A DNA stretch of 64,000 nt from JAXHUH01 sp034211175. GTDB lineage: Bacteria > Actinomycetota > Acidimicrobiia > Acidimicrobiales > CAIXPF01. The notes under the pieces are model-generated. The model ran no database searches and was not told the origin of the DNA. It worked only from the letters and a program-made list of their open reading frames with translations. The stretch lies in NCBI GenBank assembly GCA_034211175.1, contig JAXHUH010000146.1:35665-99664 (forward strand). The letters run 5' to 3'. This document shows, one piece after another, positions 8,656 through 17,518 of the stretch. Numbering within the stretch: position 1 is the first letter of the stretch; every line of letters starts with the position of its first letter. The position numbers and the translations under genes were made by a program.

Positions 8656-9555
8656 TCAGCCGACGAGCGGCAGCAGGGCGATCTCCGCGGCCAACGGGCC
8701 GTCCGGGCCCTCGACGATGGCGTCAGCCGGCGGTTCGATCGCCCGCTTCACGTACGCCAGTGCCACGGCCACGCCATCGGGCCGCACGGCGACGGTGGTG
8801 AGCGACCCGACCGATGCGCCGTCGACGCTCAGCTCGGCGCCCGCCTCCGGCACACCGCCGGTGACGCGGACGCCCCGCAGGTGCCGGGGCACGTTGCCAC
8901 CGCGGCTGTCGATGCGGGCGACCAGCTCCTGGCCGACGTAGCAGCCCTTGGTGAAGTCGACGGCGGCGTCGACGATGCCGGCCTCGGCGGGGATGGTCTT
9001 CTCGGTCAGCTCGCTGCCCATGGCCGGCCAGCCGGCCTCGACCCGCACCAGCTCGAGCACGTCGGTGTCGCACCCGGTGACCCCGGCGGGCAGGCCGACA
9101 CCGGGACCGAGCAGGTCGACACCCGGTGCGCCGGGCCAGGACGCGTCGGCGACGATGCGGGCGTCGCCGGCGTTGTCGGCGGCGACCGCCGCGGCACCGG
9201 GGCCCCGCAGCGACACGGTCGTCCAGTCGTCGAGGCGTTCGATGTCGCACTTGGTCCGCAGCTTGAACCGCTCGAGGCGGGCGACGACCGCCTCACCGAA
9301 GCCGCCCTCGATGTCGAGCACGACCTCGTCGTCGGCCAGCCGGGTCATGCGCAGGCGGGCGTCGAGCTTGCCGGCCGGCTGGAGCAGCAACGTCGACGCC
9401 GTGGCGCCGACCGCCAGGCCCTCGACCTGCTGGCTCAGCTGGCCGTGCAGGTAGGTGACGGCCTCGGGGCCGCGCACGGAGATCACGTCTCGCGCGACGA
9501 CGGCACCGGCCACCGCGGTGCGCACCAGCTCGTACTGCTCAGCTCGATCGGCCAC
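8656..9555 (-). CDS. ygfZ: YgfZ/GcvT-like folate-binding protein
   Basis: 299 residues with the diagnostic KGCYVGQE motif of the YgfZ/IbaG-type folate-binding Fe-S cluster repair proteins, related to the aminomethyltransferase GcvT. The family uses tetrahydrofolate in maturation or repair of some [4Fe-4S] enzymes. Start GTG 9555 carries a TAAGGT box 6 bases upstream, so the mRNA is likely leaderless. It is convergent with the histidine kinase gene (45-base gap) and isolated from neighbours. Confidence 0.9.
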   Translation of the reverse strand: MADRAEQYELVRTAVAGAVVARDVISVRGPEAVTYLHGQLSQQVEGLAVGATASTLLLQPAGKLDARLRMTRLADDEVVLDIEGGFGEAVVARLERFKLRTKCDIERLDDWTTVSLRGPGAAAVAADNAGDARIVADASWPGAPGVDLLGPGVGLPAGVTGCDTDVLELVRVEAGWPAMGSELTEKTIPAEAGIVDAAVDFTKGCYVGQELVARIDSRGGNVPRHLRGVRVTGGVPEAGAELSVDGASVGSLTTVAVRPDGVAVALAYVKRAIEPPADAIVEGPDGPLAAEIALLPLVG

Positions 9556-9879
9556 GCCCGGACCTTACCCACCCCCGGAATCCCCCGAACTGGCCCCCAC
9601 CCGAGCCACCACGTGCCCGTGGTGGAACCCAGAACAAGACGTTGGCGGAACGGGTTGGCTCGAGGACCTGGGGTAGCGGGCCTGCTGAACGCAGCTCGTC
9701 CGGAGGGCGCAGCCCGACGGCGAGCTCCGTTCAGCCGAGCTGAACGCAGCTCGTCCGGCGAAGCCCAAGTTGAACGCAGCTCGACCGGCGCAGCCGGCGA
9801 GCGAGGCTCAACCGGCGAGCGAGGCTCAACCCGCTGAACGCAGCTCGACCGGAGGGCGCAGCCCGACGGCGAGCGAGGC
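9556..9879. repeat. Gene-free repeat-rich stretch between ygfZ and an acyl-CoA ligase
   Basis: No supported gene. The left part holds CCCCGAACTGG (about 9582-9592), a CCACCACG/CGTGGTGG hairpin (9606-9625) and CCAGAAC, resembling the palindromic elements elsewhere but degenerate. From 9686 the unit TGAACGCAGCTCG occurs four times (9686, 9741, 9771, 9835), a longer block beginning with it (through GGAGGGCGCAGCCCGACGGCGAG) recurs at 9685 and 9834, and an 18-mer CCGGCGAGCGAGGCTCAA is tandemly duplicated at 9794-9829. The stuttered pattern suggests slippage or local duplication downstream of the ligase stop codon. Confidence 0.7.
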
Positions 9880-11616
9880 TCAGCCGAGTTCAGCCCGGGC
9901 GAGGTCGCGGAGCTCGACCTTGCGGACCTTGCCGCTGGCGGTGAGGGGGTACTCGTCGACGAACCGGAGGTGGCGGGGCACCTTGTGGCGGCTGAACGTT
10001 GCCCGGCACCAGTCCCGGATCTCGTCGGTCGTCACCGTCGAACCGGGCGCGAGCTGGAGGAAGGCGAACGCCTCCTCCCCCATCTCCGGGTCGGGCACAC
10101 CGACGACCTGGGCCTGGGCGATCGCCGGGTGACCACACAGCAGGTCCTCGATCTCCGCCGGGTACAGGTTCTCGCCACCGCGGATGATCATGTCCTTCGC
10201 CCGCCCGACGATCCGCAGGTAGCCGCGCTCGTCGAGGGTGGCGATGTCGCCGCTGCGCAGCCACCCGTCGACGTCGATCGTCTCCTCGGTCCGCTCGGGC
10301 ATGGCGAAGTAGCCCTCGGTGACCAGGTAGCCCCGGATCAGCAGTTCGCCGGGCTCGCCGGTCGGCGTGACCTCGCCGGTCTCGGGATCGACGACGCGGA
10401 TCGACGTGTGGGGCAGCGGCACGCCGGCCGTGGTGAGCCGCAGCTCGAGGTCGTCGCCGGGGAGCGTCTGGGTGATGATCGGGCTGGTCTCGGTCATCCC
10501 CATGATGATCATCGGCTCGGCGCCCATCCGGTCGCGGACCTCGGCCATCAGCGCCGGTGGGATCGACGTGCCGCCGGTGAACGCGGTGTGCAGCGACGTC
10601 GTGTCGATCCGCCCGGCCGTGAACGCCTCGTCGGCCAGCATGCGGATCCACATGGTCGGCACGCCGTTGATCACCGTCGCCCGCTCCTGGTCGAGGAGGC
10701 GCAGCATGGTCGGCGCGTCGAACGCGGTCATGGCGATGAGCGTCCCGCCGACCGAGACCATCGACAGCACGTTGCACACGCAGCCGGCGGTGTGGAAGAA
10801 CGGCATGGCGCTGAGCATCCGGTCGTCGGGGCCGAACCCGGCGCGTGCGCTCATCAGCCGGGCGTTGTTGATCGTGCTCCGATGGGTCAGCATCACCCCC
10901 TTCGGCCGGCCGGTCGTGCCGCTCGTGTACTGGATCTGGGCGACGTCGCCGGGCTCCACCGTCGCCGAGCGCTCGGCCATCACCCGGTCGGTGACCTCGT
11001 TGCCGAGTGCGACCATCGCCGCGTAGGCGAGCATCCCGACGGGCGGGTCGGGCTCCGGACCGGCACCCACGCCGACGCCGCCGCCGTCGAGGACGACGAC
11101 GTGGCGCAGCGCCGGGAAGGCGGCGGCGCGCAGGTCGGTCCCGGCCGGGTCGTGGTGATCGGCGAGCTCGGGCACCAGCTCGGCGACGGCATCGACGAAC
11201 GAGACACCCCGGTGGCCCGTGGCGGTCACCAGCACCTGCACCTCGCCCTGGGCGAGCAGGTACGAGAGCTCGGCCGCCCGGTAGGCGGTGTTGACGGCGA
11301 CGAGAACCACCCCGATGCGGGCGAGCGCCAGCTCGAGCACGACCCACTCGGGGCGGTTCGGGGCCAGCACGGCGACCCGGTCGCCCCGTCCGACACCGAG
11401 CGCGACGAGGCCTCGGGCGACCCGATCGGTCTCGTCGGCGAGCTCCGCCCAGGTCCAGCGGACGACGGCGCCGGCGTCGGGCTCGTCGAACACGAGGGCC
11501 TCACGGTCCGCATGCTCGAGCAGGCGCTCCGCCAGGACCTCACCGATGGTGACGTCGCGCAGCGCCGTCCCGTCGTCCTCCGCCGTCCACTCCGAACGGC
11601 CCGGTGTCATTCCCAT
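9880..11616 (-). CDS. AMP-dependent acyl-CoA synthetase (class I adenylate-forming)
   Basis: 578 residues with the P-loop-like adenylation motif YTSGTTGRPKGVMLTH, GMTETSPI, the GDIAT hinge-region motif and a C-terminal GKVRKVELR carrying the catalytic lysine. It activates a carboxylic acid to acyl-AMP and transfers it to CoA; chain length or ring substrate cannot be assigned. ATG 11616 is preferred to ATG 11610 because GGGAG lies 5 bases upstream. It follows the Liv-type transporter genes on the same strand (99-base gap), so it probably activates the imported substrate. Confidence 0.88.
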   Translation of the reverse strand: MGMTPGRSEWTAEDDGTALRDVTIGEVLAERLLEHADREALVFDEPDAGAVVRWTWAELADETDRVARGLVALGVGRGDRVAVLAPNRPEWVVLELALARIGVVLVAVNTAYRAAELSYLLAQGEVQVLVTATGHRGVSFVDAVAELVPELADHHDPAGTDLRAAAFPALRHVVVLDGGGVGVGAGPEPDPPVGMLAYAAMVALGNEVTDRVMAERSATVEPGDVAQIQYTSGTTGRPKGVMLTHRSTINNARLMSARAGFGPDDRMLSAMPFFHTAGCVCNVLSMVSVGGTLIAMTAFDAPTMLRLLDQERATVINGVPTMWIRMLADEAFTAGRIDTTSLHTAFTGGTSIPPALMAEVRDRMGAEPMIIMGMTETSPIITQTLPGDDLELRLTTAGVPLPHTSIRVVDPETGEVTPTGEPGELLIRGYLVTEGYFAMPERTEETIDVDGWLRSGDIATLDERGYLRIVGRAKDMIIRGGENLYPAEIEDLLCGHPAIAQAQVVGVPDPEMGEEAFAFLQLAPGSTVTTDEIRDWCRATFSRHKVPRHLRFVDEYPLTASGKVRKVELRDLARAELG

Positions 11617-11715
11617 GTGTGCTCCCTCAGCGACGGCCGGGCCGGGCTCCCGGGGCGCGCATGGGGAACGCACCCCGGGGCCCGGAGGCCGGTGGGCCCG
11701 AACGATCGGGCCGGC

Positions 11716-13056
11716 TCAGTACTCGTAGGACTGGGCCGAGGGCCCTTCGTAGGTGGTCAGCACCTCGAGGCCGCCGTCGACGTCGGGGTTGACCTTGGTG
11801 ATGTGGACCATGCGGGTCGGCGGCTGGCCGACCTCGTCGTAGCTGAGCGCCGAGGACATCAGCCCGTCGAGCTCCAGGTCGGACAGCGACCGCATGCCGG
11901 CCACGATGCCCTCCCGCGACAGGTCACCGGCCTCGCAGGCGGCGTCGAGCGCGGCCTTGAGCAGCTCGGCCTGGATGTAGCCGAGGGTGACGCCCCAGTC
12001 CTTCAGCCCGTCGGGCGTCTCGGACTCGTACAGGTCGCGAGCGGCGGCCACGCCGGGTGCGTCCTTGCCGTACGGCGCGATCGACATCACCTGGTAGGCG
12101 TTGGCGACGAGCGCGTCGGCCGACTCGCCGTCGAGCAGCGTCGGGTTCCACGCCGGTGTGTTGGTGAAGATCGGCACGTCGAGGCCGATCGACTGGGCGA
12201 CCCCGGCGAACGAGCCGAGCTGGCCGGGCGCGGCGCCGATGATCACGGCGCTCACCCCCGCCTGCTGGAACGCGGCGGCCTGGGACGACATGTCCTGGTC
12301 GGCCGGGGTGATGACCTGCTCGGTGACCTCGATCCCGTACTGCTCGGCCGCGTACTCGGCGCCGGCGAGCGAGTCCCCGCCGAAGTCGCCGTCGAAGTAG
12401 AGGTGGCCGATGACGTCGCCCTCGGCCAGGCCCATCTCCTCGACCAGGTAGTCGACGGCGTTCGCGGCCTCGATGGCGTACGGCGCACCCGGCAGCTGGG
12501 CGATCTCGGACGGCAGCACGACGCTCGACCAGCCCATGCCGCCGGCGAACATGCTGTCCTCCTCCAGCGTCGGCAGCAGCGCGGCGATCATCGGCGAGCC
12601 GAGGAGCTGCTGGAGCGCGGCGATGTCGGGCTCCATGCTGCGGTACAGCGACACCGCCTGCTGCGGGTCGTAGCCGTGGTCCTGGACCTGGACCTCGACC
12701 GAGCGACCGCACACCTCCTGGGTCGGCCAGTACGAGTTGTAGATCTGGACCTGGAGCTGGGCGCCGGCCGCGAACGGGCCGGACAGGTCGGTGAGCACAC
12801 CGATGGTGATCGTGTCGTCGGTGACGCCGGGCCCGGTCACGACGTCGCCGCCGCCACTGCCGCCATCGCCGTCGTCGTCGGCGTCATCGTCGGTCTCGTC
12901 CCCCTCGTCGGCCGTGCCGGAGGCGGTGTCGTCGTCGGTCTCGGCGGTGGTCTCGGCGGCGGACGGGTCGTCGTCGTCCCCGTCGTCGGTGCTGCAGGCC
13001 CCCAGGAGCAGCAGTAACGATGCGGCGATGGCCGCGGCGCGGCGTGTGGATCTCAC
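11716..13056 (-). CDS. Branched-chain-type ABC transporter substrate-binding lipoprotein
   Basis: 446 residues: a signal peptide ending in lipobox LLGAC, an acidic Asp/Glu/Thr-rich linker of about 50 residues tethering it to the membrane, then a two-lobe periplasmic-binding fold of the LivJ/Peripla_BP_6 class (DDTITIGVLTDLSGPFAAG). Such proteins bind amino acids, but many in catabolic clusters bind aromatic or aliphatic acids. GTG 13056 overlaps the upstream permease stop in GTGA and has GAGGAG 8 bases upstream, fixing the start. Last transporter gene before the ligase. Confidence 0.9.
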   Translation of the reverse strand: MRSTRRAAAIAASLLLLLGACSTDDGDDDDPSAAETTAETDDDTASGTADEGDETDDDADDDGDGGSGGGDVVTGPGVTDDTITIGVLTDLSGPFAAGAQLQVQIYNSYWPTQEVCGRSVEVQVQDHGYDPQQAVSLYRSMEPDIAALQQLLGSPMIAALLPTLEEDSMFAGGMGWSSVVLPSEIAQLPGAPYAIEAANAVDYLVEEMGLAEGDVIGHLYFDGDFGGDSLAGAEYAAEQYGIEVTEQVITPADQDMSSQAAAFQQAGVSAVIIGAAPGQLGSFAGVAQSIGLDVPIFTNTPAWNPTLLDGESADALVANAYQVMSIAPYGKDAPGVAAARDLYESETPDGLKDWGVTLGYIQAELLKAALDAACEAGDLSREGIVAGMRSLSDLELDGLMSSALSYDEVGQPPTRMVHITKVNPDVDGGLEVLTTYEGPSAQSYEY

Positions 13057-14360
13057 GGTGTCGTCTCCTCGACGGAACGGTTGACGGTCGGCGCGGTCGG
13101 CTCCCCCTGCGACGCACCGGACGGTGCGCCGCCCTCCTCGCCCCCCATCGGCGTCGAACGACCGCGACGCGCCCGCCCGAGCCGGGCGCCGATGCCGGCC
13201 AGGCCTCCGGGCGCGAACAGCAGGACGCAGACGATGGCCAGGCCGTAGAGCACCCGGCTCAGGTGTGGGGCGCCGAACCCGGTGGTCCCGGTCTCGGCGA
13301 GGAACGGCAGCGCGCCGCTGTAGCGGTCGAGCACCAGCGGCAGCGCGGTGACGAAGACGGCGCCGGCGGCGGCCCCGCCGACCGATCCGACGCCGCCGAT
13401 CACGATCATCACGAGGAAGTCGATCGACAGGAGCAGATCGAACGACTCGGGCACGATCCGCCCGAAGGCGAGGGCCATGAGCACCCCGCCGAGGCCGGCG
13501 TACATCGACGAGACCGTGAACACGGTCGCCTTGGCCCGGGTGACGCCGATGCCCATCGAGCCGGCGGCGGGCTCGCTGTCGCGCACCAGCGTCCACGCCC
13601 GGCCCTGGCGGCTGTCGACCAGGTTGCGGGCGAAGACCACGGCGACGGCCACGAGGACGAGCCCGAGGAACCAGAGACGGTGCAGCATCTCGAACTCGAC
13701 GCCGAGCACCGCCAGGTAGTCGGGGTCCGAGTTGGAGAACCCGAAGCCGAGCAGGCGGAACGGCTCGGCGTCGCGCCCGTTGAACCCGCCGGTCACCGAC
13801 GTGACGTTGACGAGCACGTGCTGGCCGATGAACACCAGCCCCAACGACGCCAGCCCGAGGTAGATGCCGCGCAGACGACCGGCGATGGGGCTGAACGCGG
13901 CGCCGGCGAGCCCGGCCAGGAGCACGGCGCCGACGAGCGCGACGACCGGCGGCAGGCCGAGCCCGGAGATCTCGCCGGGCGCGTCGGGGTCGCCGGCGAG
14001 GTAGGCGTAGCCGTAGGCGCCGATGGCGACGAAGAACGCGTGGGCCAGAGAGAGCTGGCCGGCGGTGCCGACGAGCATCGTCAGGCCGACGGCGCCGATG
14101 ATCGACGCCATCGAGAACAGGCCGAGCTGCAACCAGAACGAGCTGGACCAGAACGGCACGGTCAGTGCGGCGGCCGCCACCAGGAGCCACACGGTCGCGG
14201 AGGCGGACGGGCGGCGCAGCCTGGGGCGTGCGCCCTCGGCGCGGGTTGCGCCGCGCCCGGGCGCGGGCCGACCGTGGTCGGTGCCGGTGGGGTCGACCCG
14301 GTCGAGCTCGGCCGGCGGTTGCCCGGCGCGCTGCGGTTCGGAGACGGCGCGGTCAGACAC
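13053..14360 (-). CDS. livM: LivM-type ABC permease
   Basis: 435 residues, around nine hydrophobic segments, with the LivM/LivH-family loops (GTAGQLSLAHAFFVAIGAY; RDSEPAAGSMGI; IGGVGSVGGAAAGA). The cytoplasmic N-terminus (about 50 residues) and C-terminus (about 40) are longer than usual and polar. Start GTG 14360 overlaps the livH stop by 8 bases. It pairs with LivH to form the channel of a branched-chain-type importer. Confidence 0.9.
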   Translation of the reverse strand: MSDRAVSEPQRAGQPPAELDRVDPTGTDHGRPAPGRGATRAEGARPRLRRPSASATVWLLVAAAALTVPFWSSSFWLQLGLFSMASIIGAVGLTMLVGTAGQLSLAHAFFVAIGAYGYAYLAGDPDAPGEISGLGLPPVVALVGAVLLAGLAGAAFSPIAGRLRGIYLGLASLGLVFIGQHVLVNVTSVTGGFNGRDAEPFRLLGFGFSNSDPDYLAVLGVEFEMLHRLWFLGLVLVAVAVVFARNLVDSRQGRAWTLVRDSEPAAGSMGIGVTRAKATVFTVSSMYAGLGGVLMALAFGRIVPESFDLLLSIDFLVMIVIGGVGSVGGAAAGAVFVTALPLVLDRYSGALPFLAETGTTGFGAPHLSRVLYGLAIVCVLLFAPGGLAGIGARLGRARRGRSTPMGGEEGGAPSGASQGEPTAPTVNRSVEETTP

Positions 14361-15243
14361 GGGTCGCCCCCCGTTCGCCGAAGAGCCCGGACGGTCGCAC
14401 GAGGAGCACCAGGATCATCACCAGCCACGGGGTGACCTCGCCGAGGCCTCGGCCGAGGAACGCCAGGTCGCTCTCGTAACCGGCGGTGAGCGAGGAGACC
14501 ACGCCGATCACGAGGCCGCCGACGATGGCGCCGGGGATCGAGTCGAAGCCGCCGAGCACCCAGGCCGGGATGGCGGCGAGCGCCGCGGTGCTGACCGCGG
14601 GCACGATGCCGGGCGACGGGAACGACGTGAGGAACAGCCCGGCGACGGCGGCGAGCGCCCCGGCCAGCGCCCACGCGGCCATGCCGGTGCGCTGGAGGCG
14701 GATGCCCATCAGCGACGCGGTCTCGCCGTCGGCCGCTGCGGCCCGCATGGCCACGCCCCAGTCGGTGAGCTTGAACACCGCGGCGAGCGCCCCGAACAGC
14801 ACGACCGCGACCGCTCCGGCGATGACGCGTGACATCGGCAGGCGCAGGTCGCCGAGCTCGACGACGTCCGATCCCCACGGCGCACCGGTGGTCAGCACCT
14901 GGTTGCCGATCCGGCGGGTCAGCTCGGTCAGCATCAGGATGTCGACGCCGATCATGAGGATGGCCAGGGTCCCGCCGTCCGCGTTGCGGACCCGGGAGAG
15001 CACGACGGTGTCGATGATCACGCCGGCGAGGGCGGCCGTGGCGATGCCGGCCAGGAGGGCGAGCGGGAAGCCGATCGGGTCGTGGAGCCGGCCGATCGTG
15101 TAGGCGCCGAGCAGCAGCACCGAGCCGTGGGCGAAGTTGAGCACCCGGGTCGCCTTGAACACGATGACGAACCCGAACGCGATGAGCCCGTAGATGCACC
15201 CGAGCGACAGCCCGTTGAGCAGCAGCGTGAGGAAGTAGGTCAT
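14353..15243 (-). CDS. livH: LivH-type ABC permease
   Basis: 296 residues with eight or so membrane segments and the LivH signature region (NGLSLGCIYGLIAFGFVIVF, ATRVLNFAHGSVL, AIPAWVLGGFDSIPGAIVGG). The ATG start lies in an ATGA overlap with the end of the fused ATPase gene, so the four transporter genes are translationally chained. Length is typical of the family. Confidence 0.92.
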   Translation of the reverse strand: MTYFLTLLLNGLSLGCIYGLIAFGFVIVFKATRVLNFAHGSVLLLGAYTIGRLHDPIGFPLALLAGIATAALAGVIIDTVVLSRVRNADGGTLAILMIGVDILMLTELTRRIGNQVLTTGAPWGSDVVELGDLRLPMSRVIAGAVAVVLFGALAAVFKLTDWGVAMRAAAADGETASLMGIRLQRTGMAAWALAGALAAVAGLFLTSFPSPGIVPAVSTAALAAIPAWVLGGFDSIPGAIVGGLVIGVVSSLTAGYESDLAFLGRGLGEVTPWLVMILVLLVRPSGLFGERGATRV

Positions 15244-16895
15244 CAGGCCGCCGCCTCCCGCCCGAGGTAGGCCTCGATGACGGCCGGGTCGCGCTGGACC
15301 CGCTCCGGTGGCCCGTCCGCGATGCAGCGGCCGAAGTCCAGCACGGTCACCCGCTGCGCGATCCCCATGACGAAGGCCATGTCGTGCTCGACGACGAGGA
15401 GCGTGATCCCGAGCTCGGACTGGACGTCGACGATGGTCGATGCCATCGCGACCGACTCGCCGTGGGTCATGCCCGCAACCGGCTCGTCGAGCAGGAGCAG
15501 GCCCGGCTCGGCGCACAGGGCCCGGCCGAGCTCGACCCGCTTGCGGTCGCCGTAGGGCAGCTCGTGGACCGGGGTGTGCGCCCGGTCGCCGAGCCCGAGC
15601 AGGTCGGCGATGCCCCGGGCGTGGGCCTCGTGGCGGCGCCGCTCCCGCCGGGCGCCCGGCAGCCGCAGGCCCGAGGCGACGACGCCCGACGACATGAGCC
15701 GGTGGCGGCCGAGCAGCAGGTTGTCGAGCACGGTGGCCTCGAGCGCCAGGGAGATGTTCTGGAACGTGCGGGACACACCCAGCGCGGCGATCTGGTCGGG
15801 GCGGCGACCGCCGAGCGGGCGGCCCCGGTAGCGGACGCTGCCGCTGGTCGGGCGGTACACGCCGCTGAGCACGTTGATGCAGGTCGACTTGCCGGCGCCG
15901 TTGGGGCCGATCAGCGCGTGGACCGTGCCGGGCTCGACCCGGAACGACACGTCGCCGAGCGCCGAGATGCCACCGAAGCGGACCGACAGGTGCTCGATCA
16001 CCAGCCCGTCGCCCGAGCGCTCGCCGCCGACCGTCGCAGCATCGGGCTCGTCGGCCCCGGCCGCGTCGTGGGCCGCCGGTTCGCCGCCGACGCCCAGGTA
16101 GTGGCGTTGCACGTCGTCGCTCGCCGCCAGCTCGGCGGCCGGGCCGCTCGCGGTGACCTCGCCGACCTCGAGCACGTAGGCGTGGTCCGACACGCGCAGG
16201 CCCATGGCCGCGTTCTGCTCGATGAGCAGCACCGACGTGCCCTGCCGGCCGATCTCGGCCACGATCTCGCCGATCTGGGACACGAGCATCGGGGCGAGGC
16301 CGAGCGACGGCTCGTCGAGCAGCAGCACCCGGGGCGACGCCATCAGTGCCCGGGCCATGGCCAGCATCTGCTGCTCGCCGCCGGAGAGCAGCCCGGCCCG
16401 CTGGTTGCGCCGCTCGGCCAGGATCGGGAACAGCTCGAACGCCCGCTCCCGGGCCGTCCGCCGCTCCGCCCGGTCGGCCGTGACCCCGCCGGCACGCAGG
16501 TTCTCCTCGACGGTGAGGTCGGCGAACACGCGCCGGCCCTCGGGCACCTGCACGACACCGGCCCGGACCACCGACGGGGCGTCGAGCCGGTGCAGCGCCA
16601 GGTCCTCGAGCTCGATCGTGCCGCTCGTGACCGCACCGCCCTGGCCGCCGAGTGTCCCGGAGATCGCCCGCAGGAGCGTCGTCTTGCCGGCCCCGTTGCT
16701 GCCGAGCACCGCGACGATCGAGCCGGAACCCACGTCGAGCGACACGTCGCTCAGCGCCCGGACGGCACCGCCGTAGCGGACGCTCAGCCCCCGCACCGAC
16801 AGCAGTGCTGTCGTCGCCGGCCGGTCGTCACCCGTCGGTGGCGCCCCCGCCGAGCCCCCCGTGATCGGTCCACGACGTTCGTGTCGTTCGCTCAT
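15243..16895 (-). CDS. Fused LivF-LivG ABC transporter ATPase
   Basis: 550 residues contain two complete ABC ATPase domains. Domain 1 (about 31-265) is LivF-like: Walker A GSNGAGKTT, VPEGRRVFADLTVEENL, signature LSGGEQQ, Walker B LLLDEPS. Domain 2 (about 295-545) is LivG-like: Walker A GPNGAGKST, the LivG-type degenerate signature LPYGDRK, Walker B LLLDEPV. A short acidic linker joins them. In most bacteria these are two proteins; here the fusion gives a fixed F/G heterodimer in one chain, with LivF first. It is the first gene of the transporter operon; ATG at 16895. Confidence 0.92.
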   Translation of the reverse strand: MSERHERRGPITGGSAGAPPTGDDRPATTALLSVRGLSVRYGGAVRALSDVSLDVGSGSIVAVLGSNGAGKTTLLRAISGTLGGQGGAVTSGTIELEDLALHRLDAPSVVRAGVVQVPEGRRVFADLTVEENLRAGGVTADRAERRTARERAFELFPILAERRNQRAGLLSGGEQQMLAMARALMASPRVLLLDEPSLGLAPMLVSQIGEIVAEIGRQGTSVLLIEQNAAMGLRVSDHAYVLEVGEVTASGPAAELAASDDVQRHYLGVGGEPAAHDAAGADEPDAATVGGERSGDGLVIEHLSVRFGGISALGDVSFRVEPGTVHALIGPNGAGKSTCINVLSGVYRPTSGSVRYRGRPLGGRRPDQIAALGVSRTFQNISLALEATVLDNLLLGRHRLMSSGVVASGLRLPGARRERRRHEAHARGIADLLGLGDRAHTPVHELPYGDRKRVELGRALCAEPGLLLLDEPVAGMTHGESVAMASTIVDVQSELGITLLVVEHDMAFVMGIAQRVTVLDFGRCIADGPPERVQRDPAVIEAYLGREAAA

Positions 16896-16956
16896 CCACT
16901 GCCCCCCGGCGCGGAACGCTCAATATCTCACGTTTTCGTTGCACTCGTCGCTGGTC

Positions 16957-16984
16957 TGCCGAACGACAGGTGCCGAACGACAGC
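16957..16984. promoter_or_regulatory. 14-bp direct repeat upstream of the transporter operon
   Basis: TGCCGAACGACAGG at 16957-16970 is followed immediately by TGCCGAACGACAGC and then a decayed third copy beginning TGCCGA. It lies about 60 bases upstream of the fused ATPase start and just after the MaoC gene stop, where an operator for a substrate-responsive regulator would be expected. No regulator assignment is possible from the sequence. Confidence 0.4.
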
Positions 16985-17014
16985 TGCCGATTGACGATGA
17001 GGTGCGCGGTCTGC

Positions 17015-17518
17015 TCAGAACAGGTGTCGGAGCACGATGCGGGCGACGCACACCGGGCGGTCGCCACCGGCGCGCTCGACGGTCGTGTCGATGACGACCT
17101 GGACACCGCCGGTGATCTCGGTGGCCTCGGCCATGGTGGCGAGCATGCGGATCCTCGACCCGACCGGCACGGGCGCCGGGAACCGGACCTTGTCGAGCCC
17201 GTAGTTGACCGAGGTCGTCTTGCCCTCGATCACGAGGATCTCCTCGATGAGCGGGACGACGAGCGACAGGGTCAGGTAGCCGTGGGCGATCGTCGAGCCG
17301 AACGGCCCGTCCGCGGCCCGCTCGGCGTCGCAGTGGATCCACTGGTGGTCGTCGGTCGCGTCGGCGAACGTGTCGATGCGGTCCTGGGTGATCTCCATCC
17401 AGGCGCTGCGCCCGAGCTCGGAGCCGGCGGTGGCGAGGAGCTCGGCGGCGCCGTGCACCGTGGTCGTGACCGGTGCGTCATCGGCAGTGGGGTCGGTGGT
17501 GGTCGTGGTCTCGGTCAC
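17015..17518 (-). CDS. MaoC-family (R)-hydratase / enoyl-CoA hydratase 2-like
   Basis: 167-residue hot-dog-fold protein with the MaoC hydratase motif: DATDDHQWIHCD (catalytic Asp and His) and GSTIAHGYLTLSL. It would add water to a trans-2-enoyl-CoA to give the (R)-3-hydroxyacyl-CoA. The Thr-rich first 20 residues are probably disordered. The GTG start overlaps the preceding ligase stop (GTGA). It closes a four-gene operon SDR - amidohydrolase - CoA ligase - MaoC. Confidence 0.88.
   Translation of the reverse strand: MTETTTTTDPTADDAPVTTTVHGAAELLATAGSELGRSAWMEITQDRIDTFADATDDHQWIHCDAERAADGPFGSTIAHGYLTLSLVVPLIEEILVIEGKTTSVNYGLDKVRFPAPVPVGSRIRMLATMAEATEITGGVQVVIDTTVERAGGDRPVCVARIVLRHLF

Noticed and set aside
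9970..13017. A plus-strand open frame of about 1,000 codons opposite the acyl-CoA ligase and binding protein
   Set aside because: Its translation is low-complexity (Arg, Gly, His, Val rich) and antisense to two clear genes; long antisense frames are expected at this GC content.
15250..16890. Two separate overlapping ATPase genes instead of a fusion
   Set aside because: A single open frame runs through the linker with no stop or internal ribosome site that I can see.
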